A stretch of DNA of 64,000 bases from Chloroflexota bacterium (lineage in GTDB: Bacteria; Chloroflexota; UBA11872). The stretch covers positions 1 through 64,000 of the forward strand of contig JAJEDE010000022.1 in NCBI GenBank assembly GCA_022821645.1. The letters are read 5' to 3'. The notes under the pieces are model-generated. The model was not told the origin of the DNA, did not search any database, and saw only the letters and a program-made list of their open reading frames with translations. Shown one piece after another: positions 53,953-62,306 of the stretch (position 1 is the stretch's first letter; the number at the start of each line of letters is the position of its first letter). Position numbers and translations under genes: made by a program.

Positions 53953-54071
53953 GGTCGTCGAACGGCGCACCCGGAGTCCGTCTGGCGAGCGGCCGAGGGC
54001 ATAGCGGCACCTGGCGCTCCGTGAGTTCAGGGTGCGCACAATAGGCGGCTGTTCGTTGACCCGGAGTCGCC

Positions 54072-54836
54072 ATGCACCCGCTTGACTACAGCCGTTCGTA
54101 TCTGCGCTGGACTACCGCCCCAAGGACGTCGGATGCCCGCACGCCGGGACACATGCCCTTTGGGAACAGCGTGCGGATCCTGTTGGATGCACGGGCACGT
54201 CTCATTGACTCGGCCAGCGGAACCGATGAGGAGTTCTACCTGATCGCGCCCTGTCGCACGGAATGGATGCATCGCGACGATTCCTGCATCCAGCAGCCTG
54301 GGGGCGAGTATCGGCTGGCGTGGGCGCAGCGCAAGAACCGGGCACTACGCTTCAGCCGCGATCTGGCCGATCCGGATCCGAGGCCCCAGCCGGTCCCGAT
54401 TGACGACCGGTATCTCGACCTCGGCTACGCGCTGACGCCGCTGCCGAATCCGCGTCCCGCAGCCGAAAACGCGGCGCTGGTGGCGGCGGCGGAATCGTTG
54501 AGCCCGGTGGTTATTCAGACAGAAATCGAGAACGAGACGCGTACGCGCCGGGCGGTGCTGGAGTATCCCGTGAAGACGTTCAACTACCACCCGGAGCGCA
54601 TTCTGTTTCAGATGGATACGGGCCCGATGCTCTGGGCCGACCTCGACTCTCCTGAGGCGGACCCGATGTGCTGGCTGCGGCTGGCGCACACGGTATTCAA
54701 TCGCTTCGACCGGGCCGAATTCGTCCTTCGAGGCCCGACGCCGTACCTGGTTGACGGCGAACAGGTGGGCCGGGTCGAGGACTACCAGGACGTCGTCGCC
54801 CAGCCCGCGCGGCACACATTCTTCGTGGCGGATTGA
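54072..54836 (+). CDS. Hypothetical protein
   Basis: A 254-aa soluble protein that I cannot assign. The composition is balanced and codon use is typical, so it is probably real. Blocks such as FYLIAPCRTEWMHRDDSCIQQPGGEYRLAW and VLEYPVKTFNYHPERILFQMDTGP look structured. There is no signal peptide. The next gene begins 9 bp downstream, suggesting co-transcription with the phosphorylase-like protein. ATG 54072. Confidence 0.75.
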   Translation: MHPLDYSRSYLRWTTAPRTSDARTPGHMPFGNSVRILLDARARLIDSASGTDEEFYLIAPCRTEWMHRDDSCIQQPGGEYRLAWAQRKNRALRFSRDLADPDPRPQPVPIDDRYLDLGYALTPLPNPRPAAENAALVAAAESLSPVVIQTEIENETRTRRAVLEYPVKTFNYHPERILFQMDTGPMLWADLDSPEADPMCWLRLAHTVFNRFDRAEFVLRGPTPYLVDGEQVGRVEDYQDVVAQPARHTFFVAD

Positions 54837-54845
54837 CCGGGTTCA

Positions 54846-55634
54846 GTGCGACCGACTGAGAACGAGAGGGCGGTGCTGGGTGTCCTGGCGCCGACCAGGT
54901 CCGAACTGAGTGCGTTCGTCGGCGAAGCTGATGCAGGCTTGTCAGTCCCGGAAGTCGGCGGCGCACGAACATTCAGATTCGGCGACGTCGAAGCTGTTGG
55001 GATCGTGACTGGGCAAGGCGCACGTCGGTCTACCGCCACCCTGGAGCGCGTGCTGGAAGCCCGTCTGATCGGCAAGCTGTTGATCGTCGGCGTCGCCGGC
55101 GGAACTCAGTCCGGCCAGTCAGCCGGCGACGTGCTGGTAGCGAGCGGCGCCGGGCCCTTCTTTGCCAATCCGACGTGTGCGAACGCACGCATGGTCGAGG
55201 CTCTGGCCGATAACTTGCAGGCAGCGGGAACGTCGGTTCGCGTGGGCCCGCTCGCAGCGGTGGACACGCTGGCGCGTTCGGAGGAGAAACGTCAGCTGGG
55301 CGATGCCGGGTTCGTGGGGGTCGACATGGAAACGCACGCGCTGCTGATCGGCGCACGGCGGGCAAGGGTACCGGCGGTGGGCCTGCGCGTGGTGCTGGAC
55401 CCGGTGGGGCGCGACATCCCCCATAGCGTGGCGGCGCTGGCGGCCGCCCAGGGAGGGCGCTTGTGGCCTGACATCCTGGGGCTGGCGCGATGGCCCGTGG
55501 AACTTCCGTCGATTGTGCAATTCATGCAGGACATGGGAACGGCGCTGCGGACCTTGCGCGCAGTCGCGGTAGCGGCAGTCCAGGCGGTTGACGCAGCCGG
55601 CTCAGACCTCAATGTCGCGCGGCCGCGCAGTTGA
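54846..55634 (+). CDS. Nucleoside phosphorylase-superfamily protein (HpnG/MTA-SAH nucleosidase-like)
   Basis: A 262-aa protein with the PNP_UDP fold. Recognisable are LGVLAPTRSELSAF at the start, VTGQGARRS, LLIVGVAGGTQSGQSAGDVLVAS, and the nucleoside-binding GFVGVDMETHALLIGARRARVPAVGLRVVLDPVG, with the Met-Glu pair that contacts ribose. This last block resembles the hopanoid-associated phosphorylase HpnG as well as MTA/SAH nucleosidases. No hopanoid genes are in the window, so the substrate stays open. GTG 54846 or GTG 54873. Confidence 0.82.
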   Translation: MRPTENERAVLGVLAPTRSELSAFVGEADAGLSVPEVGGARTFRFGDVEAVGIVTGQGARRSTATLERVLEARLIGKLLIVGVAGGTQSGQSAGDVLVASGAGPFFANPTCANARMVEALADNLQAAGTSVRVGPLAAVDTLARSEEKRQLGDAGFVGVDMETHALLIGARRARVPAVGLRVVLDPVGRDIPHSVAALAAAQGGRLWPDILGLARWPVELPSIVQFMQDMGTALRTLRAVAVAAVQAVDAAGSDLNVARPRS

Positions 55635-55741
55635 GGCGGTGCCGTAACATATCGACACGGCGGTCAGTCGCGAACCCGTGACGCCGCCGTAGCGTGTGTC
55701 AGGTATTTCCCGCGTCGGCGGGTCATCTGTGAATTGAGCCC

Positions 55742-57046
55742 ATGCACGAGAGCGATGCGGTTGTAGGGACCGGTCTGGTGGTGGCCGGCGTTGTCATATT
55801 CGTGGTCGCCTACGCGCTGATAGCAAGTGACAAGGTGCCGAAGTCGGCGGTGGCGCTGGGCGGCGGCACGCTGATGATCCTGATTGGAATCCTGGATCAG
55901 CACCACGCGTTCGAGCACATCGACTTGAACGTAATCCTGCTGCTGGTGGGAATGATGGTGCTGGCGGGAATCGTGCGGCACACCGGGGCGTTTCAGGCAC
56001 TGGCGATCCTGGCGGCGCGCTGGACCAAGGGCGATGGTGTGCAGTTGATGCTGGCGCTATCGCTGATTACGGCCGTGCTGTCGGCGTTTCTGGACAACGT
56101 GACCACGGTGATCCTGATTGCGCCAATCACCATTTTCGTGGCATCGCGTCTGGGACTGAACCCGGTGCCGTTTTTCATCGCCGAAATCCTGGCGTCGAAC
56201 GTCGGGGGCGCCGCCACGCTGATCGGCGACCCGCCGAACATCCTGATAGCCAGCGCGGGCGACCTTGACTTCGCCGTGTTTGCGGCTCACATGACGCCGC
56301 CGGCCGTTATTTCACTGGTGTTCCTGCTAGTTGTGATGCGTTGGATGTTCAGATCACAGGTGGTGGCGGAGCCTGAGCGCGCGGCCGCGCTGGCAACGCT
56401 GGATCCCGCCGATGCCATCACCGACCGACGCGGGATGTACATCGGGCTGGGCGTGCTGGGGCTGACGATATTCGGTTTCCTGATTCACGGCGCGATGGGC
56501 TGGGAGCCGGCAACGGTAGCTGTTGCGGGCGCGGCGCTCTTGATGATTATCACGAGACCGGACGTCCACAAGGTCTACAACGAGGTCGAGTGGGCCAGCG
56601 TGCTCTTCTTTGTTGGTCTGTTCATGATGGTGGGCGGGCTGGTTGAGTTGGGCGTGCTGGATGCGGTGGCTGACTTCACCATCGAGTTGACGCAAGGCAA
56701 CGTGGGCGCCACGGCGCTTCTGCTCATGTGGCTGAGCGCCGTTCTCTCGGCCGTGGTGGACAACATTCCGTATACCGCGACGATGTTGCCGGTGGTCCAG
56801 AGGTTGACGGCGGAAGGCCTAAACCCCGACAACATCCTGTGGTGGTCGCTGGCGATCGGGGCGGACTTCGGCGGCAACGCCACGATCATTGGCGCGTCGG
56901 CGAACGTGATCCTGGCGGGAATCTCGGAGCGCGAGGGGCACCACATTCGGTTTGTCCAGTTCATGAAATACGGCATTCCAGTGACCGTGATGGTGCTGAT
57001 AATCGGCACCATCTGGGTATGGTTGCGTTACTTGGCGTTTGCCTAG
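55742..57046 (+). CDS. ArsB/NhaD-superfamily ion transporter (SLC13-like)
   Basis: A 434-aa integral membrane transporter with 10-12 helices. The two inverted halves each contain the family Asp-Asn re-entrant motif: SAFLDNVTTVILIAPI in the first and SAVVDNIPYTATMLPV in the second. Other blocks are ASNVGGAATLIGDPPNILI and GADFGGNATIIGASANVIL. Such proteins export arsenite, exchange Na+/H+, or import di/tricarboxylates. No ars genes are adjacent, so arsenite is not favoured. ATG 55742. Confidence 0.92.
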   Translation: MHESDAVVGTGLVVAGVVIFVVAYALIASDKVPKSAVALGGGTLMILIGILDQHHAFEHIDLNVILLLVGMMVLAGIVRHTGAFQALAILAARWTKGDGVQLMLALSLITAVLSAFLDNVTTVILIAPITIFVASRLGLNPVPFFIAEILASNVGGAATLIGDPPNILIASAGDLDFAVFAAHMTPPAVISLVFLLVVMRWMFRSQVVAEPERAAALATLDPADAITDRRGMYIGLGVLGLTIFGFLIHGAMGWEPATVAVAGAALLMIITRPDVHKVYNEVEWASVLFFVGLFMMVGGLVELGVLDAVADFTIELTQGNVGATALLLMWLSAVLSAVVDNIPYTATMLPVVQRLTAEGLNPDNILWWSLAIGADFGGNATIIGASANVILAGISEREGHHIRFVQFMKYGIPVTVMVLIIGTIWVWLRYLAFA

Positions 57047-57068
57047 GCGGGATCGACGGGAGGCGCCC

Positions 57069-57239
57069 ATGGCGCCTGACGAGCAGCAACGGCTAGACAC
57101 CGCAGAGTCGCGAGTCAGCGATCTAGGGGCTCGTGGGTTACTCGATCCCATAAGCGACCTGGCATCCGACACGCAGTTTGAAGACCTGGATCTGCTGGCG
57201 ATTCTGCCGCTATGGGAACAGCGACCAGGGCGCGAGTAG
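57069..57239 (+). CDS. Possible small protein after the ion transporter
   Basis: A 56-aa acidic peptide (MAPDEQQRLDTAESRV..., then DTQFEDLDLLAILPLW). It is supported by a strong Shine-Dalgarno GGGAGG at 57058-57063, 5 nt before ATG 57069, and by its place 22 bp after the transporter gene. I recognise no family. It may be a small accessory protein or a chance frame. Confidence 0.4.
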   Translation: MAPDEQQRLDTAESRVSDLGARGLLDPISDLASDTQFEDLDLLAILPLWEQRPGRE

Positions 57240-57260
57240 CCGGGCCGCGTTCACCCGATG

Positions 57261-57290
57261 CGCTAAAGGGCTTCCTTTAGAGCTTTAGCG
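57261..57290. terminator. Nested inverted repeats at the uvrC 3' end
   Basis: CTAAAGG (57263-57269) pairs perfectly with CCTTTAG (57274-57280) around a 4-nt loop. Alternatively the outer CGCTAAAG (57261-57268) pairs with CTTTAGCG (57283-57290). The sequence includes the last codons and stop of uvrC, between two converging genes, so a bidirectional terminator is plausible though no U-tract follows. Confidence 0.35.
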
Positions 57291-59215
57291 GTCGAGATCG
57301 TCATCCCATCGACGGCCTTGAGGTCCTCGAGCGAGGCAGCGCGAATTCGCTTCAGAGAACCGAATGTGCGCAGCAGGTTGCGCTTGCGCTTGGGTCCGAT
57401 ACCGGGGATCTCGTCCAGGATCGAGCGGCGGCCGCGGGCGGTGCGGAGCTTGATGTGGAAGCTGACAGCGAAGCGGTGGGCTTCGTCTCGAATCTGCTGC
57501 GTTAGGTGAAGTCCGGGGCCATCCACGGGCATCAGCACTGGTCCGGTCCGACCGGGCACGTAGAGTTCTTCGCGTCGTTTCGCGATAGCAGCCAGCGGGA
57601 TTCGCGTGGGATCAAGTCCAAGTTCCCCGAAGACGTCCAGCGCGGCGCTTAGCTGACCTTTGCCGCCGTCGATGAGCATGAGGTCGGGGGTAACGCCCCA
57701 CTCCTTGGCGGAACCGGCGGTGGGTTCTGCAACCTGCGGCAGCTGGTCGTCCGGATTGAATCCGGCCATCGGCACACTGGCTAACGCGCGGGGGTCCTGA
57801 CCCGCGGCAGCCGAAACCGCCGTCTCTTCGGCGTAGCGGCGAAGGCGGCGGCGGAGGACTTCGCGCAGCGACTCGAAGTCGTCGTTGCCCGCGCCGCTGC
57901 GAACTTTGAACCTGCGGTACTTGCCGTTCTTGGCGACGCCGTCTTCGAAGACCACCAGGGAGCCAACGGCGAGAGAACCCTGGATGTGGGAGATGTCGTA
58001 GCACTCGATGCGGCGGGGGAGGCGGGGCAGGTCGAGCGCGACGCCGACTTCGAGGAGGGCCTGGCGGCGCTTGCGTTCGCTGTTCAGCCAGGTGGTGCGC
58101 TCCAGGTGCAAGGTCTCGGCGGCGTTGCGGGCGGCCATTTCGACGAGTCGGCGCTTGGGACCGCGCTGGGGGCGGCGGACCGCGACGCTGGCGCCGCGCA
58201 GGGACTTAAGCCAGTCCTGGAGCACCTCGACGTCGGTGAGGTCGTGGGGGACGAGGACAAGCTGGGGGACTTCGGCGGCGCGGTCGTAATACTCGCGGAC
58301 GAAGTCGTCGAGCATCTCGGCCTCGGTTTCCTCGCCAGTGACTGTCAGCTCGTAGTGGTGGTGGCCGATGAGCTTGCCGCCGCGGAGGCGGAAGACCGTC
58401 GCCATGGCGTCGCGGTCCTGGCGGACGGCGGCGATGACGTCAACCTGGCGTTCACGGGCGTCGGGATCTGAGACCTTCTGCTCGGCCACGACCTTCTCCA
58501 TGGCCGTGATGCGGTCGCGGAATCTGGCGGCTTCCTCATAGTCCTGAGCGTCGGAGGCGGCCCACATCTGTTGCGTGAGGCTTTCCTTGACATGCTCGTA
58601 CTCGCCCCGGAGGAAGCGGACGGCGCCATCGACGACCTCGCGGTACTGATCCACCGTGACGTAGCGCGTGCAGGGCGCGTTGCAGAGGCCGAGGTCGTAC
58701 TTGAGGCACGGGCGTGGAATCGGCTTGGCCATGCTGATATTGCACGTGCGGTAGGGAAAGAGCCGGTTGAGGAGCTTGAGGGTCTGGCGCAGGGACTTGG
58801 CGCTGGTGTAGGGGCCGAAGTACAGCGAGCCGTCCTTCGCGATGATTCGCGTGGTGGCGATGCGGGGATAGGTCTCTTGCACGGTGACCTTGAGGTAGAG
58901 GAATTGCTTGTCGTCGCGGTACGTGACATTGAAGCGGGGGCGGTGTTCCTTGATCAGATTGTTCTCAAGGACCAGGGCTTCGACTTCGGAGTCGGTGACG
59001 ATGACGGTGAAGTCGGCGATGCGGGCAACGAGGGAGCGGGTCTTATAGGAGTGGTGGCCGCGTCGGAAGTAGCTGCGGACGCGACCGCGCAGTGAGCGGG
59101 CCTTGCCGACATAGAGCACACGATCGTCGGCGGCGCGCATCAGGTAGACGCCGGGGGCGTCGGGCAACTGGGCCAGCTTGCCTTCGATAGTGGAGCGGAC
59201 GGCTTGGCGGGTCAT
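57263..59215 (-). CDS. uvrC: UvrABC system protein C
   Basis: A 650-aa excision nuclease subunit that makes both incisions in nucleotide excision repair. The N-terminal GIY-YIG nuclease (3' incision) begins DAPGVYLMRAADDRVLYVGKA. A Cys-rich segment around 155-180 (RTCNISMAKPIPRPCLKYDLGLCNAPC) may hold an Fe-S cluster, as in other UvrC. The UVR domain is DYEEAARFRDRITAMEKVV. The RNase H-like 5' nuclease follows (RIECYDISHIQGSLAVGSLVVFEDG, LMLIDGGKGQLSAAL). The C-terminal helix-hairpin-helix is EIPGIGPKRKRNLLRTFGS. Complete; ATG 59215. Confidence 0.98.
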   Translation of the reverse strand: MTRQAVRSTIEGKLAQLPDAPGVYLMRAADDRVLYVGKARSLRGRVRSYFRRGHHSYKTRSLVARIADFTVIVTDSEVEALVLENNLIKEHRPRFNVTYRDDKQFLYLKVTVQETYPRIATTRIIAKDGSLYFGPYTSAKSLRQTLKLLNRLFPYRTCNISMAKPIPRPCLKYDLGLCNAPCTRYVTVDQYREVVDGAVRFLRGEYEHVKESLTQQMWAASDAQDYEEAARFRDRITAMEKVVAEQKVSDPDARERQVDVIAAVRQDRDAMATVFRLRGGKLIGHHHYELTVTGEETEAEMLDDFVREYYDRAAEVPQLVLVPHDLTDVEVLQDWLKSLRGASVAVRRPQRGPKRRLVEMAARNAAETLHLERTTWLNSERKRRQALLEVGVALDLPRLPRRIECYDISHIQGSLAVGSLVVFEDGVAKNGKYRRFKVRSGAGNDDFESLREVLRRRLRRYAEETAVSAAAGQDPRALASVPMAGFNPDDQLPQVAEPTAGSAKEWGVTPDLMLIDGGKGQLSAALDVFGELGLDPTRIPLAAIAKRREELYVPGRTGPVLMPVDGPGLHLTQQIRDEAHRFAVSFHIKLRTARGRRSILDEIPGIGPKRKRNLLRTFGSLKRIRAASLEDLKAVDGMTISTAKALKEAL

Positions 59216-59304
59216 TGGGCAGGAATGCGACGGGGCGCAGGGTGAACTGCTTCAGCCAATTCTAGGCAGGCGGCGACGGGGCGCCGGGCGGATAGAATCG
59301 ACGG

Positions 59305-60543
59305 TTGCGAGCGGTCCATAGAGGAATCTCGCCCGTCGAGACGCAGCGCCCGCTTCTCATCCTGATCTATCTCGGCATCGCCGTGGCGGCCGCGTGGCTG
59401 CTGCAATTCCTGTGGGGCGTGCTGAGCCAGGCCGGTGTCTTCGTGGTGATGCTGCTGGTGGCCTGGATTGTCACGGTGGCGACGCTAGGCCCAGTGCGCT
59501 TGCTACAGCGGCTGCGGATCCCGCGTCCGGTCGCGTCGGCCCTGGTGTACCTGGTGGTGCTGGGCATCGCGGGCGCGAGCTTGTTCTTCGTGCTGCCGCC
59601 GTTCTTTACGGAAGTGGGGCACGCGGCGGAGAGCCTGACCGCGCAGGCCCGGGGGATTCCAGAGGGTCTGAGCAACTTGCAGAGGTGGCTTTCCGGGATG
59701 GGCGCACCCGACGACATCGTGGGTACTGTCACGGAAGATGTCAGCCACAACCTGGCATCGATAGGACAGCAGTTGGCTACGGGCGTCATAGCGACGACGG
59801 GAACTATCGCAGGCGGCGTAGCCGCCACGATCGTGACGCTGATCATCTCGTTCTACCTGGTTTTAGGCTGGGATCGAGGCGTGGACCGGCTGGCGGACGC
59901 GCTGCCGGCGGACTGGGCGGCGCGCCTGCACCGAGGCGTGCGTGCCAGTGAGCACACGTTTGGGGCGTGGCTGGGCGGTCAGTTCCTGGCGTCGGTTATC
60001 TGGGGAATCGCGGTGTTCGTGGCATATCTGATCGCCGGACTGGAGTTCGGCCTGCTGGTGGCAGTCGGTACCGGCATCCTGATGTTCATCCCCTTCTTCG
60101 GGATGATCGTGGGCATTGCGATTCCGACGATCATGGCGTTTACGGTTCGGCTCGACCTGGCGATCTGGGTTGGGGTAGCCCTGGCCCTGGCGTCGCTGGC
60201 GATCGAGAACGCGGTAAAGCCGCGAATCATGGGGACGACAATTGGGGTGAATCCGATCGTGGTGCTGTCCAGCGTGATCCTGGGGGGCATCGCGGCAGGG
60301 TTTTGGGGCGTGCTTTTCGGGATTCCGATTGGGGCGCTGCTTTGGACGATGCTGCGAGGATTTCTCAGGGAATTCCTCGTGATGCAGCGACGAAGGACGC
60401 GTATGGCAATGGCAGCCGCTGCGAGCAGGGTGCCCGTATCGCCTTTGCCGGATGCGCCGGAAGCGTCGAGCACGGGGGCCGCAGACGATGCGAGTCCGGC
60501 GACAGTGACAACTAAGGCGTCCAAGGACGAGGGCCAGCCATAA
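59305..60543 (+). CDS. AI-2E transporter / PerM family membrane protein
   Basis: A 412-aa protein with about eight hydrophobic helices in the PerM/YdiK/TqsA pattern: two or three N-terminal helices, a periplasmic segment (about 95-165), then a cluster including ASVIWGIAVFVAYLIAGLEFGLLVAVGTGILMFIPFFGMIVG and the family NAVKPRIMGTTIGVNPIVVLSSVILGG. A charged cytoplasmic tail of about 60 residues is added. Members export autoinducer-2 or act as Na+/H+ antiporters; no luxS is present here. TTG 59305 is the only standard start upstream of helix 1. Immediately followed by the ABC exporter pair. Confidence 0.9.
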   Translation: MRAVHRGISPVETQRPLLILIYLGIAVAAAWLLQFLWGVLSQAGVFVVMLLVAWIVTVATLGPVRLLQRLRIPRPVASALVYLVVLGIAGASLFFVLPPFFTEVGHAAESLTAQARGIPEGLSNLQRWLSGMGAPDDIVGTVTEDVSHNLASIGQQLATGVIATTGTIAGGVAATIVTLIISFYLVLGWDRGVDRLADALPADWAARLHRGVRASEHTFGAWLGGQFLASVIWGIAVFVAYLIAGLEFGLLVAVGTGILMFIPFFGMIVGIAIPTIMAFTVRLDLAIWVGVALALASLAIENAVKPRIMGTTIGVNPIVVLSSVILGGIAAGFWGVLFGIPIGALLWTMLRGFLREFLVMQRRRTRMAMAAAASRVPVSPLPDAPEASSTGAADDASPATVTTKASKDEGQP

Positions 60544-60602
60544 GGTCCATCTGGCGAACGCTCGCCTATATCCGCTCGTACTGGCCGCTGGCGCTGCTCA
60601 GC

Positions 60603-62306
60603 GTGCTGGTTTGGGTGGTTTCCGCGGCCATGGACCTGGTCGTTCCGCAGGTGCTGGCGCGGGTAATTGATGAGGGCATCGTGGCGGGCGACCGCCCTCG
60701 CCTGGTGGGGCTCTCGGCGCTGGCCGCGGGGCTGATTGTGCTGCGCGGGGCCGCGTTGTTCGGGGCGAGGTTCTGTCAGCGCTGGTACCAGGCGGGAATC
60801 AGCCGCCAACTGCGGAACGAGGTCTACGACAAGTTGCAGCGACTGCCTTACGCCTACTACGACCGGGTGGATAGCGGCGACGTGATCACGCTGGCGATCA
60901 GTGATACGCGCACCGTGCAGGGCTTCACCGGCTACGGGGTAATGGAGGCTGTGCGGACGGTTGGCATATACGTCGTGATCGTGACGGGAATGGTGATTGC
61001 CAGCGCGCAGCTGACGCTGATGGCACTGGTGATCCTGGCGCTGATGGTTGTGGTGGCCACGGTATATGGACGGGTGGTGCGGCCGATGTGGCTGGCCTAC
61101 CGGAGCCAACAGGCGCAGCTGACCCGGGTGCTGACGGAGAACCTGAACGGCATTCGGGTGGTCAAGGCGTTCGCGACGGAAGAGCGTGAGGTCCAGGCGT
61201 TCGGAGTCGAGTCTGAAGCGATGCGCCAGCGCGCCCTGGCGCCGATCCGGCTGCGAGCGAAGGCAATGCCGCTGATGCTGCTGCTGACGGGTATTGGCTC
61301 GCTGGTGGTGATCTGGGCCGGCGGGCTGCTGGCCATCGACGGGGCGATTTCAGTGGGCACGCTGCTGGCGTTCTATTACTACTTCACGCGGCTCATTCAG
61401 CCTTCGCGGCGGCTGGGCTTCATCGTGCAGCAGGTGGCGCGCACAGCGGTGTCGGCTGATCGAGTGTTCGGGTTGCTGGATGAGCCGGTGGGAATCGAGA
61501 GTCCGCCGGGCGCCGCCAGGCAGGCGAACATCAGGGGGCGGGTGGATTACGACGGTGTGGACATTGCGTTCAACCGGCGGGCGGTTGTGTCCGGGGTCAG
61601 CGCGGCGGTTGGGACCGGCGACGTGGTCGGTGTGGTGGGCCCGACCGGTTCGGGGAAGTCCAGCCTGCTGAATCTGATTCCGCGCTATTACGACGCGGCG
61701 GGCGGCAGCGTGCGGGTGGATGGCCAGGACGTGCGGAGCTTTGACTTGCAGAGCCTGCGCTCGGCGGTGTCGATCGTGCCGCAGGATCCGTTCCTGTTTT
61801 CCGACACCGTGCGCAACAACATCGCGTACGGCAGTCCGGACGCGGACCTGGAACAGGTGATCGCGGCGGCGAAGGATGCGCAGGCGTATGACTTCATCCT
61901 GGAGATGCCCGAGGGATTCGAGACGGTCATTGGAGAGCGCGGCGTGGGGCTGTCGGGCGGGCAGCGGCAGCGGCTGACAATTGCGCGGGCGCTGCTGCGG
62001 GAGTCGGCGATCCTGATCCTGGACGACGCGACCAGCAGCGTGGATACCGAGACCGAGCGGCGGATCCAGGAGGCGCTGCGACGGCGAGCAGGTGGGCGGA
62101 CGACGTTCATCGTGTCGCAGCGCATCAGTTCGGTGGAACACGCGGACGAAATCCTGGTGGTGGACGAGGGTCGAATCGCCGACCGGGGAACGCATGCCGA
62201 GTTGATCTCGAGACCCGGGTTCTACCGTGACCTCTTCGACTTGCAGGTGCGGCACGCCGAGGAGGCGCGGGCGGACCTGGCGGCGGCCGAGGCGGCGGGC
62301 GCATGA
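60603..62306 (+). CDS. ABC exporter half-transporter with degenerate ATP site (BmrC/YheI-like)
   Basis: At least 567 aa: six transmembrane helices followed by an ATPase domain. Walker A is GPTGSGKSS, signature LSGGQRQR, but Walker B reads ILILDDATSSVD with Asp in place of the catalytic Glu, as in the degenerate-site subunit of heterodimeric multidrug exporters. GTG 60603 is the first standard start. The homologous-looking N-terminus extends upstream in frame (IWRTLAYIRSYWPLALLSV) to an ATA at 60540 overlapping the previous stop, so helix 1 probably starts there with a non-standard start, or a base is wrong. Its stop overlaps the partner start as ATGA. Confidence 0.93.
   Translation: MLVWVVSAAMDLVVPQVLARVIDEGIVAGDRPRLVGLSALAAGLIVLRGAALFGARFCQRWYQAGISRQLRNEVYDKLQRLPYAYYDRVDSGDVITLAISDTRTVQGFTGYGVMEAVRTVGIYVVIVTGMVIASAQLTLMALVILALMVVVATVYGRVVRPMWLAYRSQQAQLTRVLTENLNGIRVVKAFATEEREVQAFGVESEAMRQRALAPIRLRAKAMPLMLLLTGIGSLVVIWAGGLLAIDGAISVGTLLAFYYYFTRLIQPSRRLGFIVQQVARTAVSADRVFGLLDEPVGIESPPGAARQANIRGRVDYDGVDIAFNRRAVVSGVSAAVGTGDVVGVVGPTGSGKSSLLNLIPRYYDAAGGSVRVDGQDVRSFDLQSLRSAVSIVPQDPFLFSDTVRNNIAYGSPDADLEQVIAAAKDAQAYDFILEMPEGFETVIGERGVGLSGGQRQRLTIARALLRESAILILDDATSSVDTETERRIQEALRRRAGGRTTFIVSQRISSVEHADEILVVDEGRIADRGTHAELISRPGFYRDLFDLQVRHAEEARADLAAAEAAGA

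Noticed and set aside
55742..57046. Arsenite resistance
   Set aside because: The superfamily matches ArsB but no arsR, arsC or arsA is adjacent, so the substrate is left open.
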